Positions 21,911 through 34,200 of a stretch of 64,000 nt of DNA are shown in pieces. The notes under the pieces are model-generated. The model was not told where the DNA came from. It saw nothing but the letters and a program-made list of their open reading frames with translations, and made no database searches. Source of the stretch: Pristionchus mayeri (lineage: Eukaryota; Nematoda; Chromadorea; Rhabditida; Neodiplogasteridae); the NCBI GenBank assembly GCA_036245805.1, contig BTRK01000004.1, positions 17,670,001-17,734,000 on the forward strand, in the 5' to 3' direction. A program made the translations under genes and the position numbers. How positions within the stretch are numbered: the stretch's first letter is position 1; each line of letters begins with the position of its first letter.

Positions 21911-23548
21911 ATGTTTTCGTCTGAAAGCTTCTTATCATTCACACTTTCAGATATGAGCGACGCCTATCACATTGTTGTCATGATAGGCACAATTCTTCAA
22001 ATACTTTATTTTCTCATCTCGATCTTTCTCAGTTTCGTCGTTCAATCAACGCAGCTGCACAAAAACTGCAAGTATGTTTTTTTCACCTTTTCTCAGAATA
22101 TGGGTTTCCGTCTAATACATTCGCACACTCTCATCCGGCTATGAAAACGTAAACAATGAAGATATATCTCGTTCACCGTAAAATGATCATCAGAAGATCT
22201 CCTATTCTATCAGATTCTTGATGTCCGTGTGGAGCGTCGGTTATATGTGCCAATTCGCCGCTTTTGGATCTGTTTTGTGCATGAATGTGGCAAGGCCGGC
22301 GCCAATTTACAAACTGGACCCTCGTAAGCTTTTCGGCACCCATTGTGAGAATTCAATCCATATTTCAGCACTCCGCACTTATTTGCTTGATGTCACCGTA
22401 TGATCGCAGTTGTTCTGCGAGAGTTTCGAAATTCTAATAGCTTCCGAGCGCATTTACTCGGCTATTAAGCCGATCTATTACGAGCATGAAAGAGACAATC
22501 GTATTCTATATCCACTCGTTATTGGCATTTCTTTCGCTTCAGTGCTTCAAGGGTGGATCGGCGAGAGTGAGCCAATACGCTCATAACTTAAGGAATAATT
22601 TGGTTTCAGTTAATCTTCATTTAATCATCGCAATTGACATTGCGATCCTCGAGTGCTGCTCCCTTACAGTTAGCGATTAAATATTGCAAAAAAAACTTAA
22701 TTTCCGTGTTTTAGATTAATCACTTAGCAGTTCGATATAGCAGACGGAGATACAAGGAGATTTACGCTAAATCGAGATTAAATGCCAGATATCAGGTAAA
22801 GAGCTACAATGTAACTTGTTTCCATTTACGAATTAAAGGTGAAAGAAGCTTGCGATCTAGCCGTATCGATGCAGCGAGCTTACATCGTCACATTCATATT
22901 CAAGGTAATTATAATTATACGCTCAAAAAGGCATGCATTCATCATCTGCATCAAGCTCTAAAATTAATCATAATATACAGTCGAAGTAGTGGGACTCAAT
23001 CGTGTATTGATTTTTCAGAAGTTGCTTTTAGATCTTTCAGAAGTTGCTTTTAGAACGTGTTCAACGGCGTGGTCATTGCTTCGTGCTTCGAGATAGACGA
23101 AGACCACAAATGCATTCTTCTACTAATTCCTGTCCCTTACAATTGGATGGAGACTATCTATGCTCTGGTATGTATGAAATGTGTACTAATGCTCGGAAAA
23201 CTGCGCGTCCTCATTCTCACCGATCCGACAGAGCTAGTGTATAAAACGATGAGTGCGCGCGCCGATTTGCCAACACTAACGAGCACTTCAAATTTACAAA
23301 TGCTGTTTGCATTACAGGGTGTGTCAACCTCGTCGATCTTTCTACTCTGTTCCTTGCTGCATAATCATCCACGTCTCAAACTGAAGGCTGCCTTGTTCCT
23401 ATCCAAATTTCGGTTTGAGCAAGGAGTTATTCATTCGGAACGGTCTTTCTTTAGCGGGAAGTCAAGCGTGCAGGATGTATTTCATCCACCACGATACAAT
23501 TCTGTATCGGATATATACTTCGACGAATTGAAGAAGACGTGGTGTTGA
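21911..23548 (+). pseudogene. Sre-like chemoreceptor (gene S2) with in-frame stop
   Basis: Same exon plan as S1: MFSSESFLSFTLSDMSDAYH with QSTQLHKNCK, WSVGYMCQFAAFGSVL, then CESFEILIASERIYSAIKP, LHLIIAIDIAILECCSL, NHLAVRYSRRRYKEIYAKSR with NARYQ, KEACDLAVSMQRAYIVTFIF, FNGVVIASCFEIDEDHKCIL, SSIFLLCSLLHNHPRLKLKA, and the tail DIYFDELKKTWC. A TGA at 22401-22403 sits in the third exon, where S1 reads through, 36 bases before the ESFE motif. The remaining exons look clean, so inactivation is recent or the stop is polymorphic. The intron near 23168-23318 is in frame and could be retained. Confidence 0.75.
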
Positions 23549-23668
23549 TAAGCATCCACTCCCAAACACTTGGACGCATCAATATTTGAATTAATTTTGT
23601 TTCATATTGAATATTTATTCATGACATAAAATAAAAATATGCATTTTCTGTTATAATTATGTGCCCTA

Positions 23669-23942
23669 AAAGGTAAAAAAAAGGTAAAGTCGCACCGTAT
23701 ATCTAGGAATTTTCATCCTGCGGTGAGCCGCTGCTAGGCCAGCAACTATGTTCTAGGCGTTTCAGTCCGTAGCGCCACCTATTCTTCGGACCTATTTACC
23801 GGCGTGATCTTGTCACGACTTCCAATTCCCCGTCCCCAATGGGTAGGCGCCTTGGTTGGGCGGAGTCGGTGTCACGGCCGGGAATCGAACCCGGGAGGAA
23901 TGGAATGGTTGGGCGCGCCATAGACCACTACACCACTTCGAA
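23669..23942 (-). mobile_element. tRNA-derived SINE, copy 1
   Basis: Read on the minus strand it starts with a tRNA-like head. The A box is TGGTGTAGTGGTC (about 23926-23938) and the B box is GGTTCGATTCC (about 23887-23897). A 190-base body follows, ending in TTTACC/TTTTTTTTACC repeats. The direct repeat TATGTGCCCTA flanks it at 23658-23668 and 23943-23953, a target-site duplication expected of LINE-mobilised SINEs. Confidence 0.85.
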
Positions 23943-24209
23943 TATGTGCCCTATACAGTGCTAATTAAACTATTTTGGGATCACGACACCGTAAACGCAC
24001 GCACATGGTGTTCTTAGTACTGTATTCTCTACCGAACCAAATAGGACTCGCTCCGATAGTCTGAAATGACCATTGGATGATTATCTAACCATGATTTTTC
24101 ACTCAAATTTTAAATTTTGGACCATGAACCCCTTACATAGGTGAGGTGTGAAAGTCAAGTTCGTATGGTAACAAAATGTGCTTATGAAAATGAAAGGGAA
24201 CACGTGCTT

Positions 24210-24350
24210 TGGGACTCCAGCTTTGGGACCGTTAGCCTATATTTTCCGAATTCATCTCTTCTGGGCATTATCCCACTACAATATAGTTGAAAACGATGAC
24301 AACTTTTTGGAAAATGTTCCCACACACCTCTGCTGACTCGTGATGCCTGT
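24210..24350. repeat. Half-element of the large foldback family
   Basis: TTTGGAAAATGTTCCCACAC followed by TGCTGACTCGTGAT and a distal stretch resembling GGGACC...CATATTTTCCGAA match the outer ends of the foldbacks at 38.4-42.2 and 45.0-46.5 kb. No second arm is present here. Confidence 0.6.
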
Positions 24351-25402
24351 GATAAATCATTGCTTGCGGTTTCTCAGAAGTCTTCTGGTAAATCGACAGT
24401 CTAAGATGACATCCCGGTAATACCTTGTATCGGCTAGCGTTCGAACTCATTAGTTTGAAAAATGTGATATGCTTGGCATCTGTGCTTCTTTACTACTCAA
24501 TCTCTCTGAATTAATATATTTAACCAAAAAAATATTTTTATTCATGTTTTCGGAGAGAATGAGATAACATGGAAGGTTTCAACAAGACTAATAACATGGA
24601 TGTTTTTGTGATATTCGTATGTTTCTCTCGCTGTAGAACTTTTTTTGGGAATGAACGTCCAACCTGCAATCTTCGTCCTGCTTACACATTTCGGGCTGAT
24701 TCTCAATTTCTCAATTTCATATATTTCCTACTCGCGATATTTCTGATAGCTGCGGTTCACTCAGCGCAACTTCACTCAAACTGCAAGTGAGAAATGCATT
24801 TTAATCAATATTTTCAATCAAAATTTCAAGGTTTCTGTTCACGATATGGGGAGCTGCCTACATGACTCAGTTTCTGAGTCATGCAGCAATGCTTGCTCTG
24901 AACACTACCATGCCTTCTCTGCCCCTCAACAAACATGAACCACGTCCAAATTTTATCCTGAACCAATTTTATCCTGAAAGCACAAAATTAGGAATTTGTC
25001 AGAGTGTCGAAGCTTTATCGTCGACATAAGCGTTGGTTCACAACTTCTCTCTGAGAGTTTCGAAATCATGATTGCAACGGAGCGAATAATTTCCTCTGTG
25101 AACCCTGCCGAGCACCATGTTTCCGAAACGAGAAATCGCTTTCTTATTCCACTCGCCATTATTGCCCTCGCAGCAGCAACGGTACAAACATACGTCGCAG
25201 AAAGTGTGTAGCATCAACGTGCTGACTCATTAAACTGCATTTGTAGTTAATCTACACTTCGTCAATGCTAGTGCCGTGTTTATCCTGGAACTGTGCGCAC
25301 TAAAGGTTTGTGTACCTATGTTTTTTTAAATCGGATTCGAAAAAGAAAAAGATCGAAAAAGATGAACAACGTGGCGGTGAGATATTGCGAGAGACGACAG
25401 TC

Positions 25403-25627
25403 TGATGCCGTGGAAAAAGTCAAGGAGAAGAGGAAATATTTGAATTCCCGCAATTGCGTATCTCCGCTCCCAGCAGAGCTAGAGACTTAAAAATTGGAAT
25501 ATGGGGTGGAAAAGTGAAAACCACCCCATATTCCAATTTTTAAGTAGCTATCTCTACTGGGAGCCGAGATACGCAATTGCGGGAATTCAAATATTTCCTC
25601 TTCTCCTTGACTTTTTCCACGGCATGA
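25403..25627. repeat. Small foldback inside S3 coding exon
   Basis: Arms 25405-25515 and 25519-25626 pair almost perfectly, starting ATGCCGTGGAAAAAGTCAAG, with almost no loop. The left arm begins exactly where the S3 exon loses similarity to S1 and S2. Confidence 0.92.
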
Positions 25628-26099
25628 ACCGTTGGATAATTGTTCATTGAATGCCCGATACCAGGTATTGATAAATGGCTTGTAGAGTGGGTATTCTGTA
25701 ATCACATTTTACCTCTCTACCGGTTGATTGAATTTGTAGAATGAGGAAACAACTGTCCGAAGTTTAATTATTTCACAGGTGAAAGAAGCAAAAGAGATGG
25801 CGATTTCAATGCAGCGTGCCTACATCGTTACATTTATTACAAAGGCACGGCTATACGATGAAACCTGATACATACGTGTTCAACGTTTTCTTCTTACATC
25901 GTTAATTGATTAGTAATCGCTGTTTGCTTCGAACTGAACGAAGCACGCGATTGTGTCCCGTTGCTATTCCCCGTACCGTACTTCGTATTGGAATTGATCT
26001 ACGGCGTGGTAATGTTCTCGTAATTTCACCTTTGATGATGTGAGCGCATCTCTATAGATAGACACTGCAAGCTCCGCCCACTCGGCACTGACATTTTCC

Positions 26100-26422
26100 T
26101 CCTCGAAAGCGAGATCAGGGGGACACAGGCTTCATTCGCAACCAAATCACTAGTTGAAAAATGAATTTGGAAGCTCTTTTCGTCCTCTATCGAATGAGCC
26201 TCCGGTACCCTGGAAAATCCATCTCTAAGTAGGTCAGCATACAAGTTTTATAGAGCGACTTAGCCTAGAAAACTATAAAACTCGTATGCTGATCTACTGA
26301 GAAAAGGATTTTCCAGGGTCCCGGAGGCTCATTCGATAGAGAATTAAAAGAGCTTCCAAATTCATTTGTGAACTAGTGATTTGGTTGCGAACTCATAATG
26401 TGTCTCTTCGATTTCGAAACGC
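26100..26422. repeat. Foldback in S3 intron
   Basis: An inverted repeat with the best-matched arms at 26130-26250 and 26276-26395 (CCAAATCACTAGTT, then GAGCCTCCGGTACCCTGGAA and its inverse); the similarity fades out to about 26100 and 26422. The spacer is about 25 bases. Confidence 0.88.
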
Positions 26423-26960
26423 GCATTGCTCGTGACACTCCCCGCTTCCTTTCCTTCCTCTCCCTCCACTCCTCTCGCCCTTCTCTCACCCGGCGTAACT
26501 AGAGAGCACCCTAAATACGAGAAAGCCCCTCTCCTTCCTCCGTAGAGTTCGGCAAAGCCCTACCCGATAGTTTCGAGAATTGAAAAGGCAATGGAGAAAT
26601 AAGCTCCGCCCCTCTTTCTCCCGTCTCTCCTTTGGGGCCTTTCACGTTATGCTCAATTCACCCACATTTTGGGCCATATCTTGGCTCAAATATTAGGTAT
26701 CAACCTAACTCAAAATGCATGATCCTATTTAGCCCCATGGGAACACATTAACCACTCAATTAGGCCAGTGTGATAATTTCGGCCATCCATCTTGTGGTCC
26801 CTATCTATAGAACCGTATTACTTCATTCGTTCATTATCTTCAATTAATCATTAACTTATTGTCTCCATTATTGCAAATAGGTGCTTATTTATTAGGGTTC
26901 GAGAAACGGGCCTTCCTCTCTTTATCTTCTCTAACTAAACCGCCGGCCGAAATATACTTT
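26423..26960. other. Intron sequence of S3, no gene seen
   Basis: A CT-rich stretch (about 26450-26640) and AT-rich sequence between the foldback and the last S3 exon. No other feature was recognised. Confidence 0.45.
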
Positions 26961-27654
26961 GGTGGTACAATTTTGTTGTCGCAGAACACAGACTAGAACG
27001 AAAATAGACTGTGGAAACTCTGATCGTCAGGGACTAACTACGACGTCGGCGTTTCTCCTCTTGTCACTACTTCGCAATCATCCGCGACTGAGGAAAAAGA
27101 CAAATACAGTTCTTCGTAGATTCAAGTATGAACGATACATAACACACACTAAGAAGTGTATTCGCAGACTCTCGAACAGCGTGCACGAAGGGTTCGAGCC
27201 TCCTCGAATCGACTCCGATGCTGCCCTATATTTCGCAGATCTTAGGAGGAGCTGGAACTAATAAGAAACCCAATCAACATTTTTAACCAGTTATTGAATA
27301 AAGTTTCCGACTACATACATGACGTAATATTGAGAAGTACGCATTAGCAGATGATATCTGAGATGAATGTGATATTCACTGTAGTGTCCTTAGAACAGGT
27401 CCGGACTGCGTACGTACAATATTCATACAATATTTCATCATACGATATCATGAGTTCGACAATCAACTCCAAAAATCCGTATCGCACCCTTGAAGCACGA
27501 GCTAAAGCTTGGTGATATTTTATTGTAAAATTCGGGCTCTGGCGTGAGGAGAAAAAACTAAATTAAATTTTGCACGTTAGGCTTATAGGCAAACTACTTA
27601 TTTTCAGAAAGTCTTTTCAAAAACTATCCGCTTCACTTCTGAACGTCAAAATTA

Positions 27655-27870
27655 TGTGCTTGCTATGCGTCGTGTTGTCATTGCTACACGATCATGACTA
27701 AGGAAAATTACAAATACGATCCTTCAAAAAATCAGGTATGCGCAAAGTCAAATGCACACTAAGTTTTTTCTATGCAGAATGTCCAACAAAGTTCATGATG
27801 CGTTTCAACCGCCTAGATTCGAAACCGGCTCTTTATTTTGAAAATCTCAGATGAAGCTGAACCTGACTCT
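27655..27870 (+). pseudogene. Relic of a fifth Sre-like gene (3' end only)
   Basis: Degenerate copies of the last two exons of S3: VVLSLLHDHD followed by a stop (compare LLSLLRNHP), and FQPPRFETG then ALYFENL (compare FEPPRIDSDAALYFADL). Frameshifts and stops are present. It suggests that the array once extended further right. Confidence 0.7.
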
Positions 27871-28230
27871 CAGAAAACTCATTTCATAATGTGTTGATCC
27901 AAAATTTCAGTCATTGCATTTGAGATACTTTTTAGAGTATCTCATGTGATGTTTGAATAACCTATCAAAATGGTTCCGTCTCTTGTTTCTGATGCTATTT
28001 ACACACCATCGTAAGCAGTAGCATTGCATCACAAGAACGTCTTACATTGTGTTCGTAATGCTTGGGCGACTAGAAGAGGAGAGCACAGAATCACTGGGAA
28101 CAAATGGGCGGCGCATCGCTTGAAAAAATCGAATGAGGGGAGTTGTCAAAAAGCGAAAGAGAACGCAATGAATCTTAGGAGATTCAAATATTCAGTGCAG
28201 TCTTTGTCATTGTTTTTATCTTGCGCTCCA

Positions 28231-28242
28231 TTTTCAGAATTT
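28231..28242 (+). promoter_or_regulatory. Putative spliced-leader trans-splice acceptor
   Basis: TTTTCAG lies six bases before the ATG of the transporter gene, with no recognisable upstream exon. This is the usual arrangement of SL trans-splice sites in nematodes. It is inferred, not proved. Confidence 0.5.
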
Positions 28243-31200
28243 ATGTCGCCTAAGGATTTGCATGTGCATTCTCGGGATCTAGCTGAAATGGAGATGAAAA
28301 GTGCTTCCAATTGCAAAGGTTTTCCCCATCCTCCATGCATCAACAACATTTAGCACATATTCAGAACGAAAATGGAAATTCACGAGTCTCCATGGATTTC
28401 TGGCCATATTTGTGATCGTGTATCTTGTGGAGGTAATTTCTTTTAATTTTAAAAATTAATTAAAAATTCAATTACAGTCCATGGGCGGCATGTACATCAT
28501 CTCGGCGGTGCAGAGTATCGAGAAGCAGTTCAGACTATCGTCCAAACTCTCCGGTATTCTCGTGTCTGCAAGTGAGTTGTTTAGAATTATGTAGTACTAC
28601 CAAAGATAAAAATGATATCGTTATTTTAGGCTATCATAAGAAATTGATTTATTTTGGGTACCATCAGCTACATTCCGACTGTGCTCTTCCTGTCATACTT
28701 CGGGGCTCAAGGAAATCGGTAATGAGAACTTCCTTTGATTGTATGGATGTATTTTATTCTGCGTCGGTATGCTAATGCATCTGATATCATTGGCATAACT
28801 AATATGATATAATCTGAAATGCCCAAGAACGGGACAAAATAAAGTATGATGTTTAGCGCTCGATGGATTGGCGCTGGATCGCTGGGAATGGCAATAGCCT
28901 ACCTCTTAATTGCCTCACCCAACTTTCTCTTCCCCTCGCCGCAGTTGGCCAAGGGCGCTCTGGGCAACCTGAAGGTGAACTTGATTCCACGAATTTATGA
29001 ATAAACATTACTTACGCTCGGGTTTTTAAGAAATCATTGTTTTTGAAGGCTGTGATGAATTTTGAGTGCTTTATTTTTCACTATCTGTGGTGTTCTAAAA
29101 TTATACCCGAATTTATCCCATACATACTTCAATGGCGACGGCACTGCACCGGATGAGAACCGTCGGATGAGAACTCACCAGATGAGAACCAAAAATTGGA
29201 CCCTTCTGTAGGACTTTCACAGAAGCATTTTTGACACTTTGGGAACCTACTGTGAACATGCTGGAGAAGGGTAAATTTTTTGGTTCTCATCCGGTGGGAT
29301 CTCATCCGACGGTTCTCATCCGACCTAGTGCCATGGCGACAGCGACAGTCATATAACACTTGACATAGGTCACGCGACATTGAATAACAAACAATTTAAA
29401 AATAACTCGTAATATGCTCAAACTCCAGGAAACTTTGGCGCCCTCGGCCGAGCAACTCTCTCCTAATGCCTCATTCGGCACCCTCCTCAGCTACCCGCTA
29501 ATCTCCGATCGATTCACCACAGAGCAAATCAGAATTTTGTCGTCACGGTTCAACGACAACCTGTCTGGGAATGTTTATGAGGTATCTCTAGGTGGATCAT
29601 AAAATATGATCCTGTCCCTATTTATATATTTCCAGATGGAGTTCAGCAACCAGACGTCTCCTTACCTTGCCGACTTTGGACTTATGCATAAAGTACGATC
29701 TTTTTGAAAATGAATTTTCAATTTAAAAGGCTGCCTTAGAAATGTTGTTCCGCATGAAAAGGGAATGTGTTCCTTGTGCGTAATCGCATTTATAATCGGG
29801 TTCATGTTCCGAGTAAACTTCCATTCAGTGAATTGTGAGCAATTTTTGTCGCGTGACAGGAAGAAAATTTATGAGAACGAAAATGGCGACTGATTCCCAT
29901 AAACGTTATCAATGATCGTCCAACAGGGACGATTAACAGATTGTTGACCGTGTTTCTGGTGTAGATCGTTGATTTAATGGGGTGTAAAGAGTGGGGTGTT
30001 CACATAAAACAAGTAATGCCGATCAAAGGGTGAAACATGCATGGCGATTGATAATGACACCAATGATAATTTCAGGCTGTTTCCGAGGCGGGGAAACTGC
30101 TCAACTCTACCGATGGCGCTCCAAATGCGTCAAAGTTGCGTGCCATACTGGCTGCATACGTCGGCAGAAGGAAGGATGGCGACGGAGCTCAGGTACGTGT
30201 GTAAGGTCTAAACCAATCCACTTCAATGCTCTCCTAAAGCAATGAGAAAGTGACGCGTCATTATAATGACGAGTGCAACTCATACTGGTAATTTATCATT
30301 GAGGAACGTTTATTACAGGAAATTCGTGCAGCCTCAAATGCGCATTTTTCCTTCTGCAGTACGCTCGTTAACAGTCTACAAACGAGAATAAAGGCCAGTC
30401 TAATGCTTGAAGTTGGAAAAAGTTTTATATTTCCCGAATTTCGGCTTGACCGCTACAATTTATAATGTAGCATTCCCATCATTCAACCAGGAAACGAGAC
30501 GAGGGTGCTGTTGTTATGCGCGTGCACAATGGATTCTTCCATTTTAGCGAATGCGCGCACACTCATCGGGTCACTTTTTGGTATTTTCTCGAATGGCCAC
30601 AAATAGCATCGGAAAGTGGCAAACATTACAACTAATTGATAAAAAAGTTGAGAGTAAATTAGGGGTTCTCGAGATAGAAATAAATCGAAAAGATTATGAT
30701 TTCAGCTTTCTCATAAAAGTGAAAGTAAGCTTTGGAAATCACACACTTCATACACACAGATCAAGTATGGAATATCTAAAATCTGTTTTTTTCCAGGAAA
30801 TTAAGTGTGTGAACGGCGAAAATGTGTATCGTCCCTTCCTCGTTTTCTTCGGGGCCCTGCTATTGTTGGGCGTCGGGAGGTGAATTTCGAAAACATGTTG
30901 CAATAGTATTTCTGAGGAAGTAATGCTACTATTTTCTACATAGGGAATTTTTGATGACACACTTTAATTCAGATAAAAAAAACATAAAATGAATCATCGG
31001 ATCTGTGTAGTTGAGACTTATTTTCATGATACAATGACGATTATCATTTTAACCTTGTTGAACCACGATAGAGACACATAATGCAGAACCATTCCTTGGT
31101 CGCTTGGAATCCCGCTCATCGACGATAACGTCTCCAAGAAGAGCATGCCTACGTATTTTGGTACTCCTATTTTTTTAATTTCGTGAAAATTTCTTACATA

Positions 31201-34200
31201 AATCGACGGAATCAATCTATGAGAACAGATGATCAGAATATTAGTTGGGTTCCTCTTTCCTCATTCACATTACATTTCCAGGTGCAATTTCGTTCATTCG
31301 CATTCTCGGGCCGATCTCTGGTTTTCTAGTTGCCAGCATCGTCAACAAGTTATATTACGATTTCAATCGTTGGTTACTTGCTCCCCAACTTAAATTTCTG
31401 AAATACCTGAATCAGATGACTAAACTTCGTATTGTTCAGTACAAAAAGATATTCGGGTGGTGCTACAAAGTTAAATCCAAAAGATATATACATTATTTGT
31501 TATTATTTCAGCCCCTGAAGGCCTCAAACCTGAAGATCAATCGTGGATTGGTGCCTGGTGGCTGGGATTCATTATTATCGGTAAGGAAATATATTTAGAA
31601 TACTCGAAATGAGCAATGCCATGTAGGATGCTTCTCATTAGTGTCATCGATCGCGCTATGCCTTTACCCTACTGCAAGCGTCAGGTATGAAGTGTTTTAT
31701 TGCAATTAATGAATTTTATTGATGTAAAAATAGGACATTTTCAAAAACACGGCGTTAGATGTAATATTTGAATAGAAATGAAAAAAATCCGAAACAAACA
31801 ACTTAGGAAGAACCCCTATCTTAGGAGGAAGCCCTGTTCTTCCCTATCCGTTCCTCATTCAGTTTAATTTGAGTGTTATTGACGAAGATGGAAAGGCGCG
31901 CAAGATGCACTTTGAAGACAAGCACAAGAAAGTCGACAACTCTGATAAGTGCTTGAAGGTTCGAGTAAAAGGTAGGACCAAAAAGGTGCTAATCGACTTA
32001 ATGAATTCCCTCTCTGATCTTGTTCAAGGAACATTTATTGCTTCCAGATTTCCTGTCAACGTATCGTACCGTGATATCCTCTAAGATCTACGTGTACGCT
32101 GTCGCTGCTCGCGTGCTTGACATTATGGCCTTCAAGGTCACTCTTTCAACCATCCACCCGTCCATTTAGTTGAATTATTTCAAGATAATGCATAAATTGA
32201 GCATGCTACGCTAACTAAACAGACCCGAAGAGAGAACTAACTTTACTTCTTTGAGGGCTACATCGTCTTCCTGCCCAAGTACCTGGAGAATCACTTCGGC
32301 ATCGCTCGCTACCTCGTGCACAGATATATGGGTACGATCCAAAATTTACCTTTTTTTCCTATTTTGTTGTGCTTAGTAAATAATTAGTATGGGACCGACA
32401 CTCTAAATGTACTTGTAAATATATTTAATTGCTCTTTTTCAGCGATCTTCGGCGTGTTTGGCGTCGCTCTCGGAGCGGCCTGCGGTGGCTGGCTCACAAG
32501 GTGTGCCGATCTCCCCCAAACTTTTTATTATTTTGACTCGTGTTCCTCAAAAATGATGCTACAAGTAATGGAGGGCCGCCGACATGAATCGCAGGAAGCG
32601 ATTGAAGAATTCGGAAAAACAGGTAAAAAGGTAAAGGTAAAGGTGCAGCCACGTCAAGCGATTTTACAGACGTCAGGTGACGTCAACGCTAGGTGGTGTA
32701 GTGCGATGAGGCCGACTACTGCTAGGACTACGTATCCCTGCTGTCCAAAGTGCTTCTAGGGAACGTTACCTGTCGCGACTGAGATCACTACCAATTTACC
32801 GACCCCGGGGGGATGGAGGGCTTGGTCTGCCCAGGCGGGGGATCGAACTCGGGACGCTCGTATGACGAGCGGCGCTTCATACCACTGCGCCACCCACGCC
32901 ATTGAAGAATTCGGAAAAGGAGAAGATGAAACATTTTTTTGAAGAGAATAAATGAAAAGATAAATGGATGTGCTTGCAGGAAGTTCCGACTGAACGGGCA
33001 AGTGGTGGCTGTGTTCGTGATCGTTGTCTCATCGATCAACGTCGTCATGTATTTCTCCAAGATTTTCATCACATGCGATTCCTCCCTGGCAGAGATCGGC
33101 AGGCAATACGAGTAAGTATTTTGAATGTGTTGTTTTCTGATGTTTAGGTGATTTTGAATTAGATAATTTATTCGGAAAGGGTCGTCGTATTGCGAAAGAC
33201 CGCCCATTTTATGACATCTTACCTAGGAAAATGGTTTGATCAGAGGCGGATTTCGCGAAAAGGCACCAATAAAAAAAAAGTAAAAACATAAATCAAGCAC
33301 ATCCTGCAGGAGCTCAGCACACAATCTAACGCGTGCGTGCAGTGCCGACTGCGCCTGCGACGGCGCCAAGCTGTACCCAGTCTGCGATGAGGTACTTCTA
33401 CAGTAATACCATAACCGTAATCCTACCGTATTGTTGCGCTGGGTCATGGATAGGAACCAACCTTATCCATGATATCATCAAAATATCTATCAAGAATGGG
33501 GAAAGAACCAAATAGGAGGATAGATGCACCGTCCACAGACACTCTCTTCTCACTTCTTTACCACAATTTTCCTCAGTCCGGCACTCCATTCTTCTCCCCG
33601 TGTTACGCAGGATGCAGGGAAGCCAATAAGCGCGGTCCTAATATCGTGAGTTAAGCATCCTAGTCAGTTGGCGATCTGTGGTGCATCTACCGTATCATTT
33701 AGGAATTCTCGTCATGCTCGTGCGCCGCTGGAAGTCGCGTCGCCAAGGACATGTGCATGCAGGTATCACACACCTGACTTTACCACAAGTTCATCGAAAA
33801 CGAATTTTGATTCTGGGAAATGGACAATCCTGAGTTTGGTATAACAAGCCTCTCACGAGAGAATCGGGACAAATCTGCCGTTTCGTGGTACAATCAGAAA
33901 AATCGAATTTGGGGGTTTAGCAGATCTAGGGGTAATCCGTGCCTCTGAATCCGATTCTGGGGCGTGCGGCAACCCATCTCGATCAGCTGCAGCAGCAGCA
34001 TGCTGCAAACTTTTGAGAATCTCACTTCGGACCTCCTGAAAATGGGTTCAAAATGAACTAATCGAGATAAAATTTGGCCTGTAGACATCACTTATTCCGT
34101 TCTATCACTCACCGGATCGATTTTCCGGTAGATCAAACTACGACCTCTCAGCAGTTTTCGCTCCATAACTTTAACAGTTCGAAGCAGACTCAAACCAAAC

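Larger units (their letters stand above)
24569..27261 (+). pseudogene. Sre-like chemoreceptor (gene S3) with a foldback in a coding exon
   Basis: The exon plan matches S1 and S2: VHSAQLHSNCK, WGAAYMTQFLSHAAMLAL, SESFEIMIATERIISSVNP with NRFLIPLAIIALAAA, LHFVNASAVFILELCALK, NNVAVRYCERRQSDA, KEAKEMAISMQRAYIVTFIT, VIAVCFELNEARDCVPLLFP, SAFLLLSLLRNHPRLRKKTN, and the tail ALYFADLRRSWN at 27261; AATAAA is near 27297. The exon encoding CERRQSDA is split from its remainder (LDNCSLNARYQ, ending near 25663) by a foldback at 25403-25627 that adds stop codons. The intron before the last exon is about 1 kb and carries a second foldback. Unless the foldback is removed from RNA, the gene is inactive. Confidence 0.75.

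Noticed and set aside
22401..22403. Stop-codon reassignment or selenocysteine at TGA codons (22401, 7680)
   Set aside because: Other genes use TGA normally, no SECIS-like element was seen, and both hosts show, or are prone to, pseudogene decay.
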